NCBI RefSeq assembly: GCF_030380815.1
Contig: NZ_JAUDUY010000008.1
Span: forward strand, 29,607 to 93,606
Length of the DNA: 64,000 bases
Reading direction: 5' to 3'
DNA from: Robiginitalea aurantiaca
GTDB lineage: Bacteria > Bacteroidota > Bacteroidia > Flavobacteriales > Flavobacteriaceae
The notes under the pieces are model-generated. The model was not told where the DNA came from and ran no database searches. It saw only the letters and a list, made by a program, of their open reading frames with translations. The first letter of the stretch is position 1; each line of letters begins with the position of its first letter. Both the position numbers and the translations under genes were made by a program. This document shows positions 52,801 to 62,048 of the stretch, in pieces.

Positions 52801-53703
52801 AACTCCGTGGATGATTTTGCACACCTGGTAGGAGGTAGCTGGACAACGGACAAGGATACCAACGCTTTGGTAGCCGACCTCCTTCACAACTACAAGATAA
52901 AACTGAATGACCTGCAGGGGAACCTGCGAAGGGATAAATTCACAATTTCTGTCGGGGATGAACTTCCTGCAGGGATTATGAAACTTGCCAAGGTGTACAT
53001 CGCCAAAAAGCGCAAGCTGAAAGTAGGGGACAAAATGGCTGGACGTCACGGGAACAAAGGTATTGTTGCTCGTATCGTTCGTCAGGAAGACATGCCGTTC
53101 CTGGAAGATGGAACGCCTGTCGATATCGTCCTGAATCCTCTGGGGGTTCCTTCGAGGATGAACATTGGCCAGATCTATGAAACCGTCCTTGGATGGGCAG
53201 GTCAGAAGATCGACAAGAAGTTTGCGACGCCGATTTTTGACGGGGCGACCCTTGATGAGATCAACGCGTATACAGATGACGCAGGTATTCCAAGATTTGG
53301 GCATACTTATCTCTATGATGGTGGAAGCGGGGAGCGTTTTCACCAGCAGGCGACCGTTGGGATCATCTATATGCTCAAACTCGGCCATATGGTAGACGAT
53401 AAGATGCACGCCAGATCCATTGGGCCATACTCCCTGATCACGCAACAACCCCTGGGTGGTAAAGCCCAGTTTGGTGGACAGCGATTTGGAGAAATGGAGG
53501 TATGGGCTCTGGAAGCCTATGGTGCTTCATCCACGCTGAGAGAGATCCTCACTGTGAAATCTGACGATGTAATCGGTCGAGCAAAGACTTATGAGTCCAT
53601 CGTGAAAGGCGAGAGCATGCCAGAACCCGGATTGCCGGAATCCTTCAATGTACTGATGCACGAACTCAAGGGATTGGGTCTGGACATTCGACTGGAGGAG
53701 TAA
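49894..53703 (+). CDS. rpoB: RNA polymerase beta subunit
   Basis: 1269 residues, standard for Bacteroidota. The rifampicin-pocket region is visible as [44 protein letters not shown], wild-type-like at the Q, D, H and S positions. Downstream: [41 protein letters not shown] ([11 protein letters not shown]). Catalytic subunit of the core polymerase. 39 bp upstream of rpoC. Confidence 0.98.
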   Translation: MFTPQTERISFATAKNIPEYPDFLDIQIKSFQDFFQLETKSDERGNEGLYKTFMENFPITDTRNQFVLEFLDYFIDPPRYSIQECIERGLTYSVPLKARLKLYCTDPEHEDFETIVQDVYLGTIPYMTPSGTFVINGAERVVVSQLHRSPGVFFGQSFHANGTKLYSARVIPFKGSWIEFATDINSVMYAYIDRKKKLPVTTLFRAIGFERDKDILEIFDLSEEIKVTKTGLKKILGRKLAARVLKTWHEDFVDEDTGEVVSIERNEIVLDRDTVLEKDHLDMILETDVKTILLHKENNAQSDYAIIYNTLQKDPTNSEKEAVEHIYRQLRNAEPPDEETARGIIDKLFFSDQRYNLGEVGRYRMNKKLGLDIGMDKQVLTREDIITIIKYLIELINSKAEIDDIDHLSNRRVRTVGEQLSSQFGVGLARMARTIRERMNVRDNEVFTPIDLINAKTLSSVINSFFGTNQLSQFMDQTNPLAEITHKRRLSALGPGGLSRERAGFEVRDVHYTHYGRLCPIETPEGPNIGLISSLSVFAKVNPMGFLETPYRTVENGKVDIENYTFLSAEEEEGMKIAQANIPLKSNGTIDTEKVIARMEGDFPVVDPKEVNYTDVAPNQIASISASLIPFLEHDDANRALMGSNMMRQAVPLLKPQSPIVGTGLERQVATDSRVLINAEGDGVVDYVDSKKITIKYKRTEKERLVSFEPDSKTYELIKFRKTNQGTSINLKPIVRKGDKVKRGQVLCEGYATEKGELALGRNLQVAFMPWKGYNFEDAIVISEKVVREDIFTSIHIDEYALEVRDTKLGAEELTNDIPNVSEEATKDLDEYGMIRIGAEVKPGDILIGKITPKGESDPTPEEKLLRAIFGDKAGDVKDASLKAPPSLNGVVIDKKLFSRSIKDKRKRNEDKEAISNLEMEYEVKFQQLKDVLVEKLFQLVGGKTSQGVLNDLGEEVLPKGKKYTLKMMNSVDDFAHLVGGSWTTDKDTNALVADLLHNYKIKLNDLQGNLRRDKFTISVGDELPAGIMKLAKVYIAKKRKLKVGDKMAGRHGNKGIVARIVRQEDMPFLEDGTPVDIVLNPLGVPSRMNIGQIYETVLGWAGQKIDKKFATPIFDGATLDEINAYTDDAGIPRFGHTYLYDGGSGERFHQQATVGIIYMLKLGHMVDDKMHARSIGPYSLITQQPLGGKAQFGGQRFGEMEVWALEAYGASSTLREILTVKSDDVIGRAKTYESIVKGESMPEPGLPESFNVLMHELKGLGLDIRLEE

Positions 53704-53742
53704 GTCAGTTTTTTAAACAATTAATTTTAGCAGCATACTATA

Positions 53743-56700
53743 ATGGCTCGACTAAAGGACAATACAGCAGTAAAGCGGTTTAATAAGATTTCGATAGGCC
53801 TGGCTTCACCCGAGGCCATCCTTGCAGAATCAAGAGGCGAAGTCCTTAAACCCGAAACTATTAATTACCGAACGCACAAGCCGGAGCGCGATGGTCTTTT
53901 CTGTGAGCGTATTTTCGGACCTGTAAAGGATTATGAATGCGCCTGTGGGAAATACAAACGGATCCGCTACCGCGGGATCGTATGTGATCGTTGTGGGGTA
54001 GAAGTGACAGAGAAAAAGGTGCGAAGGGACCGGGTTGGACATATCAACCTTGTGGTTCCGGTTGCCCATATCTGGTATTTCCGTTCCCTCCCCAACAAAA
54101 TTGGCTACCTCCTGGGACTGCCTTCTAAGAAACTCGACATGATCATCTACTACGAAAGGTACGTAGTCATTCAGCCGGGAATCGCAAAAGGCCCTGATGG
54201 AGATGAACTTCATAAGATGGATTTCCTCACTGAGGAGGAATACCTCAATATCCTTGAGACCATTCCGCCAGAGAATCAGTATCTGGACGACAGTGACCCC
54301 AACAAGTTTATCGCGAAGATGGGTGCGGAATGTCTTATCGATCTGCTTTCGCGTATCGATTTGAAAGAGCTCTCATTTGAACTGCGCCATAAAGCACATA
54401 CAGAAACCTCTAAACAACGGAAGACTGAAGCGCTGAAAAGACTTCAGGTTGTTGAGGCGCTTCGCGAATCGCAGGACAACCGTGAGAACCGGCCTGAGTG
54501 GATGATCATGAAGGTGATTCCAGTCATTCCACCGGAATTACGACCCCTCGTACCCCTGGATGGAGGGCGTTTTGCCACCTCTGACCTCAATGATTTGTAC
54601 CGCAGGGTGATTATCCGGAATAACCGTCTGAAAAGACTGATGGAGATTAAAGCTCCTGAGGTTATCCTCCGGAACGAGAAGCGTATGCTTCAGGAAGCTG
54701 TGGACTCTCTCTTTGACAATACACGGAAATCCTCGGCTGTAAAGACTGAATCCAACCGGCCGTTAAAATCACTTTCCGATTCACTGAAAGGAAAACAAGG
54801 TCGTTTTCGTCAGAACTTGCTCGGAAAACGTGTTGACTATTCTGCACGTTCGGTAATTGTGGTAGGTCCTGAAATGAAGCTTTACGAATGTGGTCTTCCA
54901 AAGGATATGGCTGCGGAACTCTACAAGCCGTTTGTTATACGCAAGCTTATCGAACGGGGGATTGTTAAAACCGTTAAGTCTGCCAAGAAGATTATCGATA
55001 AAAAGGAACCCGTGGTTTGGGATATTCTGGAGAATGTCCTGAAGGGCCATCCCGTTTTACTGAACCGGGCTCCTACGCTCCACCGATTGGGTATTCAGGC
55101 GTTCCAGCCCCGATTAATTGAGGGTAAGGCAATACGACTGCACCCCTTGGTTTGTACGGCGTTTAATGCGGATTTTGACGGGGATCAGATGGCGGTGCAT
55201 TTGCCATTGGGTCCTGAGGCAATCCTTGAAGCTCAGCTGTTGATGCTCGCTTCGCATAACATCCTTAACCCCGCCAACGGGTCTCCGATTACGGTACCTT
55301 CCCAGGATATGGTACTCGGTTTGTATTACATGACTAAGGAGCGGAAGTCAACCAAAGAGTTCCCTGTATTGGGAGAAGGGTTAACCTTCTACAGTCCGGA
55401 AGAAGTTGAGATAGCTTATAATGAGAACCGGGTTGCACTCAATGCTCCTATTAAGGTCCGTGTAAAGGATTTTAATGAAGCAGGTGAGCTCAAATTGCAA
55501 TTAATCGAAACCACCGTAGGTAGGGTGCTGTTTAATTCAGTAGTCCCAGAGAATGCCGGATTTGTGAACACGGTACTCAATAAGAAGGCGCTCCGGGATA
55601 TTATCGGAACGATCCTCTCCCTTACAGACGTGCCGACCACGGCCGATTTCCTCGATAAGATCAAGACAATGGGATATGATTTTGCCTTCAGGGGTGGACT
55701 CTCCTTCAGTCTTGGGGATATCATTATCCCAAAGGAGAAAATCGAGATGATTGCCGATGCCAATGAGCAGGTGGATGGCATCATGATGAATTACAACATG
55801 GGACTGATTACCAATAATGAGCGGTACAATCAGGTCATTGATGTATGGACCTCGACCAACGCAATGTTGACCGAAATGGCCATGAAGCGGATCCGTGAAG
55901 ATCAGCAGGGTTTCAATTCAGTATATATGATGCTGGATTCCGGAGCCCGGGGCTCTAAAGAGCAGATTCGCCAGCTCACCGGTATGCGTGGACTGATGGC
56001 CAAACCTAAAAAGTCTACCGCAGGAGGGGGCGAAATTATTGAAAACCCAATTCTATCCAACTTTAAGGAAGGATTGTCCATTCTGGAATATTTCATCTCT
56101 ACCCACGGTGCGCGTAAAGGTCTTGCGGATACTGCCCTTAAAACAGCAGATGCGGGTTACCTGACGCGTAGGTTGGTAGACGTTTCCCAGGATGTTATCA
56201 TCAATATTGAAGATTGTGGCACGCTTCGGGGGATTGAAGTGGAGCCCCTGAGGAAAAATGAGGAAATAGTGGAAACACTCGGAGAACGTATTCTCGGCAG
56301 GGTTTCCCTACACGATTTATACCATCCGATCACTGAGGAATTATTGCTGACGGCAGGACAGGAGATCATGGAGGCAGATATCGCAAAGATTGAAGCCTCT
56401 CCGATAGAACGCGTCGAAGTGCGTTCCCCCCTAACCTGTGAGGCTACTCAAGGGATTTGTGGTAAATGTTATGGCCGTAATCTTGCGACCAATAAGATGG
56501 TTCAGCGCGGTGAGGCCGTTGGTGTCGTTGCTGCTCAGTCCATCGGTGAACCTGGAACTCAGTTAACGCTTCGTACCTTCCACGTAGGTGGTATTGCAGG
56601 TAACATTTCAGAAGAGAGTAAACTCGATGCCAAGTTCGATGGGGTTGCAGAAATCGAAGATCTCAGGATGGTCAAGGGAACGGATACGGATGGCAATGCC

Positions 56701-58041
56701 GCCCAGATTGTGATCTCCAGAACTTCCGAGATCAAGATCGTCGATGCCAAAACAGGAATCACCCTGAGTACAAACAATATTCCTTATGGTTCACAGCTCT
56801 TCATCAAAAATGGAGGCAAGGTGAAAAAAGGAGATGTTATATGTAAATGGGACCCATATAATGGGGTCATTGTTTCTGAATTCCCTGGAGCAATCGCTTA
56901 TGAAAATATCGAACAGGGGGTTACCTATCAGGTAGAAATCGATGAGCAAACCGGATTCCAGGAGAAAGTGATTTCTGAATCCCGGAATAAAAAACTGATT
57001 CCGACCCTTCATATTAAGGACAATAAGGGAACTATTTTAAGGTCTTATAACCTTCCGCTTGGATCTCACCTGATGGTTGACGATGGTGAGAAAATAAAAG
57101 AAGGGAAGATTCTTGTTAAAATCCCAAGAAAATCGGCCAAAGCAGGTGATATTACCGGAGGTCTTCCAAGGGTAACCGAGCTTTTTGAGGCGAGGAATCC
57201 TTCTAACCCAGCTGTAGTAACTGAGATTGATGGTGTAGTTTCCTTCGGTAAGATCAAACGAGGAAACCGTGAGATCATCATCGAATCCAAGACAGGTGAG
57301 ATCAAGAAATATCTCGTAAAACTCAGCAATCAGATTCTGGTACAGGAGAACGACTATGTCCGCGCGGGTATGCCGCTTTCGGACGGGTCCATAACTCCAG
57401 AAGATATTCTTCGAATCAAAGGCCCTTCTGCAGTTCAGCAGTACCTGGTAAATGAGGTTCAGGAAGTTTATCGCCTCCAGGGTGTGAAAATCAACGACAA
57501 GCACTTTGAAGTGGTTGTGCGTCAGATGATGCGAAAGGTTCGGATTCAAGATCCGGGAGATACTACATTTCTTGAGAATCAATTGGTTCATAAAGATGAT
57601 TTCATCACCGAAAATGATGAAATCTTCGGACAGAAAGTTGTCGAGGATTCAGGGGATTCAGAGAATCTCAAACCTGGGCAGATCATTAGTCTTCGTGACC
57701 TTAGGGATGAAAATTCCCTGCTCAAGCGATCTGATAAGGTTCTGGTGACTGCCAGGGACGCTGTTGCTGCAACTGCGACTCCAGTGCTTCAGGGAATAAC
57801 CAGGGCTTCGCTCCAGACCAAATCATTTATTTCTGCGGCTTCCTTCCAGGAGACAACCAAAGTATTGAATGAGGCTGCTGTAAGCGGTAAGGTCGATGCG
57901 CTTGAAGGCTTAAAGGAGAATGTGATCGTCGGTCATAGAATCCCTGCCGGAACGGGCATGCGCGACTATGAGAACATCATTGTAGGTTCCAAGGAGGAAT
58001 ACGATGAGATCATGGCTCGTAAAGAGGAAATGAAGTTTTAA
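53743..58041 (+). CDS. rpoC: RNA polymerase beta' subunit
   Basis: 1432 residues. First zinc-binding region [20 protein letters not shown] near the N-terminus, the catalytic NADFDGD motif binding Mg2+, the trigger-loop/bridge region ([22 protein letters not shown]), and the second zinc cluster ([17 protein letters not shown]). Ends in a lineage-typical tail. Followed by a strong terminator. Confidence 0.98.
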   Translation: MARLKDNTAVKRFNKISIGLASPEAILAESRGEVLKPETINYRTHKPERDGLFCERIFGPVKDYECACGKYKRIRYRGIVCDRCGVEVTEKKVRRDRVGHINLVVPVAHIWYFRSLPNKIGYLLGLPSKKLDMIIYYERYVVIQPGIAKGPDGDELHKMDFLTEEEYLNILETIPPENQYLDDSDPNKFIAKMGAECLIDLLSRIDLKELSFELRHKAHTETSKQRKTEALKRLQVVEALRESQDNRENRPEWMIMKVIPVIPPELRPLVPLDGGRFATSDLNDLYRRVIIRNNRLKRLMEIKAPEVILRNEKRMLQEAVDSLFDNTRKSSAVKTESNRPLKSLSDSLKGKQGRFRQNLLGKRVDYSARSVIVVGPEMKLYECGLPKDMAAELYKPFVIRKLIERGIVKTVKSAKKIIDKKEPVVWDILENVLKGHPVLLNRAPTLHRLGIQAFQPRLIEGKAIRLHPLVCTAFNADFDGDQMAVHLPLGPEAILEAQLLMLASHNILNPANGSPITVPSQDMVLGLYYMTKERKSTKEFPVLGEGLTFYSPEEVEIAYNENRVALNAPIKVRVKDFNEAGELKLQLIETTVGRVLFNSVVPENAGFVNTVLNKKALRDIIGTILSLTDVPTTADFLDKIKTMGYDFAFRGGLSFSLGDIIIPKEKIEMIADANEQVDGIMMNYNMGLITNNERYNQVIDVWTSTNAMLTEMAMKRIREDQQGFNSVYMMLDSGARGSKEQIRQLTGMRGLMAKPKKSTAGGGEIIENPILSNFKEGLSILEYFISTHGARKGLADTALKTADAGYLTRRLVDVSQDVIINIEDCGTLRGIEVEPLRKNEEIVETLGERILGRVSLHDLYHPITEELLLTAGQEIMEADIAKIEASPIERVEVRSPLTCEATQGICGKCYGRNLATNKMVQRGEAVGVVAAQSIGEPGTQLTLRTFHVGGIAGNISEESKLDAKFDGVAEIEDLRMVKGTDTDGNAAQIVISRTSEIKIVDAKTGITLSTNNIPYGSQLFIKNGGKVKKGDVICKWDPYNGVIVSEFPGAIAYENIEQGVTYQVEIDEQTGFQEKVISESRNKKLIPTLHIKDNKGTILRSYNLPLGSHLMVDDGEKIKEGKILVKIPRKSAKAGDITGGLPRVTELFEARNPSNPAVVTEIDGVVSFGKIKRGNREIIIESKTGEIKKYLVKLSNQILVQENDYVRAGMPLSDGSITPEDILRIKGPSAVQQYLVNEVQEVYRLQGVKINDKHFEVVVRQMMRKVRIQDPGDTTFLENQLVHKDDFITENDEIFGQKVVEDSGDSENLKPGQIISLRDLRDENSLLKRSDKVLVTARDAVAATATPVLQGITRASLQTKSFISAASFQETTKVLNEAAVSGKVDALEGLKENVIVGHRIPAGTGMRDYENIIVGSKEEYDEIMARKEEMKF

Positions 58042-58057
58042 ACTTATGTTCTAACTC

Positions 58058-58087
58058 AAACCCCTGACCAGTTGGTCGGGGGTTTTT
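58058..58087 (+). terminator. intrinsic terminator after rpoC
   Basis: CCCCTGACC (58061-58069) pairs with GGTCGGGGG (58074-58082) through one G-U, AAA/TTT flanks, AGTT loop, then T-run. Confidence 0.9.
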
Positions 58088-58103
58088 AGTTTTAATATCA
58101 ATT

Positions 58104-58424
58104 ATGGCAGAAAAAGAAGAACAGCCACAAGGGCAAAAACAGCTCAATATTGAATTGGATGAGCAAACGGCTGAGGGAACCTATTCTAATCTGGCAATAA
58201 TCAATCATTCCGTATCGGAATTTGTCGTTGATTTTATAAGTGTGATGCCAGGAAGACCCAAGGGAAAAGTTAAAAGCCGTATTATTCTTACGCCTCAGCA
58301 CGCGAAAAAATTTCTCAAAGCGCTCAACGATAATGTGAAGCGGTTTGAAGATGTCCACGGGCACATTAAGGATTATGATCAACCGCCAATACCCATGAAT
58401 TTTGGCCCTACAGGAGAGGCCTAA
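58104..58424 (+). CDS. DUF3467 domain protein
   Basis: 106 residues: AEGTYSNLAIINHSVSEFVVDFISVMPG and ARIILTPQHAKKFLKALNDN-type core (here KSRIILTPQHAKKFLKALNDN), ending in MNFGPTGEA. Function unknown; its place directly after rpoC is conserved in Bacteroidota. Acidic, small and soluble, probably cytoplasmic. Confidence 0.9.
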   Translation: MAEKEEQPQGQKQLNIELDEQTAEGTYSNLAIINHSVSEFVVDFISVMPGRPKGKVKSRIILTPQHAKKFLKALNDNVKRFEDVHGHIKDYDQPPIPMNFGPTGEA

Positions 58425-58428
58425 ATGG

Positions 58429-58461
58429 AAAACCGCGCTTAAAAGGCGCGGTTTTTTTTTG
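58429..58461 (+). terminator. intrinsic terminator after the DUF3467 gene
   Basis: AACCGCGC (58431-58438) pairs with GCGCGGTT (58446-58453), loop TTAAAAG, followed by eight more T. Confidence 0.9.
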
Positions 58462-58518
58462 CCCTTGCCGTGTAACAGATGGGTGTTTCATTCGTCGATT
58501 TATTCAAGGAATAAATTT

Positions 58519-60018
58519 ATGCTACGAACCGTAATACCTTTTCTTTATCTGGTTTTAGTTATCAGTGGCGCATGGGCCCGGGAGATGCCACCTGCGGGAT
58601 CAGATCAGTATCATGTGACATTCAATACGGCCAACCCGGACCGGATTCGGGTAAAAGCTGAGATTACCATATCGGATTCTTTATTGTATATGAGTCCTTA
58701 TGGTCCAATGCCGGAACGATGGCCTGACTTTATTCGGAATATCAGGGCTTCAAATAGCGATGGAGCGGAGATTGTGCTGCTCAGGGAGGCAGATGGAAAG
58801 GGTTGGGTGTTTGAGGAGTATCTCATAGGGCAGACTGCAGTTCTGGAGTATGATATGGTTCTCGAACACGAAGGTCAGGATTGGCCTGGAGGTATTGATG
58901 GGGTAGCCTATGTTCGGGAATGGGGTATTATGGCTACAGGACGATCCCTATTTGTAATGAACGGAAAATCGAAAAGGAGGATCAGGGTTTCTTTTAGTAC
59001 ACCTGCATCCTGGAACGTTTCTGTGCCCTGGGTTTCCATTGATGGAGCTGACAACACATTCCGCGTTGGGGATCTCACGGAACTTCAGGAGAGTTTTATT
59101 TTTGCGGGCACCCACCAGGAAACTGAAATAAAGCGGGAGGATTTTACGATGAAATTTGTTCTCGGAGGCCCTTCCGTTCTACAGCAACAAAAGAGGTTTG
59201 CTGAGCTCGCATCCGACATCATGGATTACTATATAGGTCTGATGGGTGGAATTCCTAAACCGGGACCCGGAGAAGTGATGTCTCAATGTCTGGTAATCAT
59301 AAGCCAGGCAGACTCAGTAGATGGCGAAGTTATCGGAAATAATATCAGCATGTTTATGGACCCGGATGGACCCGAATTCAATCAAATGATCGGCTGGTTT
59401 ATGTTTGCTCATGAGTTCTTCCATTTGTGGAATGGGAAAACCCTTCGGTTTACTTCTACAAACACGGACTGGTTTAAAGAAGGAGTAAGTAATTATTATA
59501 CCATGAAAGCCCTGTATCAAACAGGTTTTGCGAGTGAAGAGGTCATACTGGCAATGCTCAATAACCTGTTCTATCAGCGTTATACTCATGATCCCGGGTA
59601 TGGGTCGTTACCACCATATAAAGCCGCTTCTGGTTTCGATAAGGACAAACACTGGGGGCTGATTTATGGAGGTGGATTGTTTGTGGGCATCGCCTTGGAT
59701 ATGGAAATCCGTAACAGAACTCAGAATGAGGCCAGTCTGGACAAGCTTATGCGCAACTTTTACGAGGTTTATGGCGGGACAGAAAATACGATAGACCAGG
59801 ATGATATCCTTGGAAAAGTTAACAAATTGGGAAATACCGATTTTGAGGCGCTACTCTCAGATCATATTTTGGGAACAGAACCCATTTCCCTGAAACCTTA
59901 TCTCAAATACGCCGGTGTAAACGCAGATGATCTCGATAACCAATTAAAAATCCATCACTTTCCTGATAAGTCTCCTTTGCAAAAAGATATTTGGAACGGA
60001 TTCTTAGGGGGAAAGTAG
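58519..60018 (+). CDS. M61-like (glycyl aminopeptidase) family peptidase, exported
   Basis: 499 residues from MLRTVIPFLYLVLVISGAWA, a signal peptide; the longer frame covers the terminator and DUF3467 end and is rejected. Zinc site HEFFH at 298-302 (FAHEFFHLWNGK) with the third ligand Glu in WFKEGVSNYY. An N-terminal beta-domain, the peptidase domain and a C-terminal helical part match M61-type proteins; no PDZ domain is seen. Likely a periplasmic or secreted aminopeptidase; substrate unknown. Confidence 0.85.
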   Translation: MLRTVIPFLYLVLVISGAWAREMPPAGSDQYHVTFNTANPDRIRVKAEITISDSLLYMSPYGPMPERWPDFIRNIRASNSDGAEIVLLREADGKGWVFEEYLIGQTAVLEYDMVLEHEGQDWPGGIDGVAYVREWGIMATGRSLFVMNGKSKRRIRVSFSTPASWNVSVPWVSIDGADNTFRVGDLTELQESFIFAGTHQETEIKREDFTMKFVLGGPSVLQQQKRFAELASDIMDYYIGLMGGIPKPGPGEVMSQCLVIISQADSVDGEVIGNNISMFMDPDGPEFNQMIGWFMFAHEFFHLWNGKTLRFTSTNTDWFKEGVSNYYTMKALYQTGFASEEVILAMLNNLFYQRYTHDPGYGSLPPYKAASGFDKDKHWGLIYGGGLFVGIALDMEIRNRTQNEASLDKLMRNFYEVYGGTENTIDQDDILGKVNKLGNTDFEALLSDHILGTEPISLKPYLKYAGVNADDLDNQLKIHHFPDKSPLQKDIWNGFLGGK

Positions 60019-60070
60019 GCTTTCCCAGAGGATACCTTAACTTTTGAACTCTGGATCAAAATCCCGCTGT

Positions 60071-61660
60071 TTAATCGAACTCTGAAGTAAAATGCAACTG
60101 CACGGTGGGGTACTTTTGTTGGGTCATCTGAAGGGAAAAGGCCGAATCGGCTAAGAAAACAAGTTGTCCTCTTTTGTCTTTAGCCAGAAATTTCTGTTTA
60201 ACGCGCAAAAACTCCTGATACTCTTCAGTGGGTTGCGCCTGTGGAGCCACCCAGCAGGCCTTATAGACCGGGAAATTTTCATAAGTACACTTTGCCCCGT
60301 ATTCGTGTTCCAGACGGTACTGGATTACTTCATATTGCAAGGCTCCAACGGTTCCTATTACTTTACGACCGTTTAATTCAAGGGTAAACAATTGGGCTAC
60401 ACCCTCATCCATCAGCTGATCAATACCTTTGGCCAGCTGCTTGGCCTTCATCGGATCTGCGTTGTTGATATACCTGAAATGTTCAGGAGAAAATGAGGGA
60501 ATCCCCTTATAGTGCAATTCCTCCCCTTCCGTAAGCGTGTCGCCTATTTTGAAGTTCCCCGTGTCGTGCAACCCGACGATATCTCCGGGAAAAGACTGAT
60601 CGATAATCGCTTTCTTTTCAGCAAAAAAGGCATTGGGACTCGAAAACTTCAAGGACTTGCCGAGCCTGACGTGCAGGTATGGCTTATTGCGTTCAAAGGT
60701 GCCGGAAACGATTTTTACAAAGGCAAGGCGGTCCCTGTGTTTTGGATCCATATTCGCGTGAATTTTAAACACAAAGCCCGTCATTTGCTTCTCATCGGCA
60801 GCAACTAAGCGCTCTTCGGCCTTTTTAGACCTGGGGGTTGGCGCAATATCTACGAAACAATTCAGAAGCTCCCGAACCCCGAAATTATTCAAAGCCGAGC
60901 CAAAGAAAACGGGTTGCTGGGTTCCCGCCAGATAGGCTTCCCGGTCGAAAGGAGGATATACGCCCTCAATGAGTTCGAGGTGCTCCCTGAGCTCTTGAGC
61001 ATCCTTTTCCCCAATGAGTTCCTCCAGTTCTGGACTGTTAATATCCTCAATAGAGATGGTGTCCTCTATATGCTGTTTGCTTTCACCCTGAAAGAGCAGG
61101 ATATTCTGCTCGTAGATATTATAAATCCCCTTAAAGTCATACCCCATGCCAATTGGAAAGCTCAGCGGGCTTACCTGAAGGCCTAGTTTTTGTTCCACTT
61201 CGTCCATAAGGTCGAAGGCATCCTTTCCTTCCCGGTCGAGCTTGTTGATAAAGACGATCATTGGGATGTTGCGCATTCGGCAAACCTCAACGAGTTTTTC
61301 GGTCTGTTCCTCTACGCCTTTGGCAACATCGATCACCACAATTACACTGTCAACCGCAGTCAGGGTCCGAAAGGTATCCTCCGCGAAATCCTTGTGTCCC
61401 GGGGTATCCAGGATATTTATTTTTTTGTCCTTGTAATAAAATGCCAATACAGAAGTGGCCACAGAAATTCCACGTTGCCGCTCAATTTCCATGAAGTCAC
61501 TTGTCGCCCCTTTTTTGATTTTGTTGCTTTTAACAGCACCGGCTTCCTGGATCGCTCCCCCAAAAAGCAATAGCTTTTCCGTCAGGGTTGTCTTTCCTGC
61601 ATCCGGGTGAGAAATGATACCAAAAGTGCGACGTTTCTGGATTTCCTGCTTAAAATTCAC
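60071..61660 (-). CDS. prfC: peptide chain release factor 3
   Basis: 529 residues. GTPase recycling RF1/RF2 after termination. G1 SHPDAGKTTLTEKL, G2/RGISVATS, G3 DTPGHKDFAEDT, G4 NKLDREGKD. RF3-specific C-terminal part: AQLFTLELNGRKVIGTVGALQYEVIQYRLEHEYGAKC. It has a divergent position to the TSP3 gene, with a -7 box TATTTTTG (61677-61684) 16 nt before the start. Confidence 0.97.
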   Translation of the reverse strand: MNFKQEIQKRRTFGIISHPDAGKTTLTEKLLLFGGAIQEAGAVKSNKIKKGATSDFMEIERQRGISVATSVLAFYYKDKKINILDTPGHKDFAEDTFRTLTAVDSVIVVIDVAKGVEEQTEKLVEVCRMRNIPMIVFINKLDREGKDAFDLMDEVEQKLGLQVSPLSFPIGMGYDFKGIYNIYEQNILLFQGESKQHIEDTISIEDINSPELEELIGEKDAQELREHLELIEGVYPPFDREAYLAGTQQPVFFGSALNNFGVRELLNCFVDIAPTPRSKKAEERLVAADEKQMTGFVFKIHANMDPKHRDRLAFVKIVSGTFERNKPYLHVRLGKSLKFSSPNAFFAEKKAIIDQSFPGDIVGLHDTGNFKIGDTLTEGEELHYKGIPSFSPEHFRYINNADPMKAKQLAKGIDQLMDEGVAQLFTLELNGRKVIGTVGALQYEVIQYRLEHEYGAKCTYENFPVYKACWVAPQAQPTEEYQEFLRVKQKFLAKDKRGQLVFLADSAFSLQMTQQKYPTVQLHFTSEFD

Positions 61661-61676
61661 GGGTATAAAATTTGCG

Positions 61677-61684
61677 CAAAAATA
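61677..61684 (-). promoter_or_regulatory. -7 element of prfC
   Basis: Minus-strand TATTTTTG; 16 nt before the prfC ATG. No -33 TTTG. Confidence 0.5.
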
Positions 61685-62048
61685 CCATAATTAGAAGGAT
61701 TTATCGTGTAAGTGAACTCAAAACAAAATTTCGGAAAAATTCTACCTATATTGTAGTAATCTTAGCAGGAATCGGACCTGATCGATAAAGTGTTCTTTGC
61801 ATCGTTATCCTGATTTTCCAGGTTAGTCAAAAAATGTCAATTTCATCGATTAACTGAGATGGATATTGGGCCCCCGGGTGATTTGTCGAATAATGAAGTC
61901 TTTGAAAGAGTTGTGAATAAATTCAAATGTAATCCATTGGCTACAAGTAATATTAGAGGTAATTTGCGCCTTGAAAGTACTTTCCCCGAAGTGATTTCCA
62001 AAAACCTACAGTGTCACTTGGTATGAAATTACCGTAAAATGGCGATGT
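61685..62048. other. 364-bp divergent intergenic region, no gene recognised
   Basis: AT-rich region between prfC (-) and the repeat protein (+). Contains a 7-nt near-match TAATTTG (about 61959-61965) for a plus-strand promoter, too far to be convincing. No hairpin with T-run or RNA element seen. Confidence 0.4.
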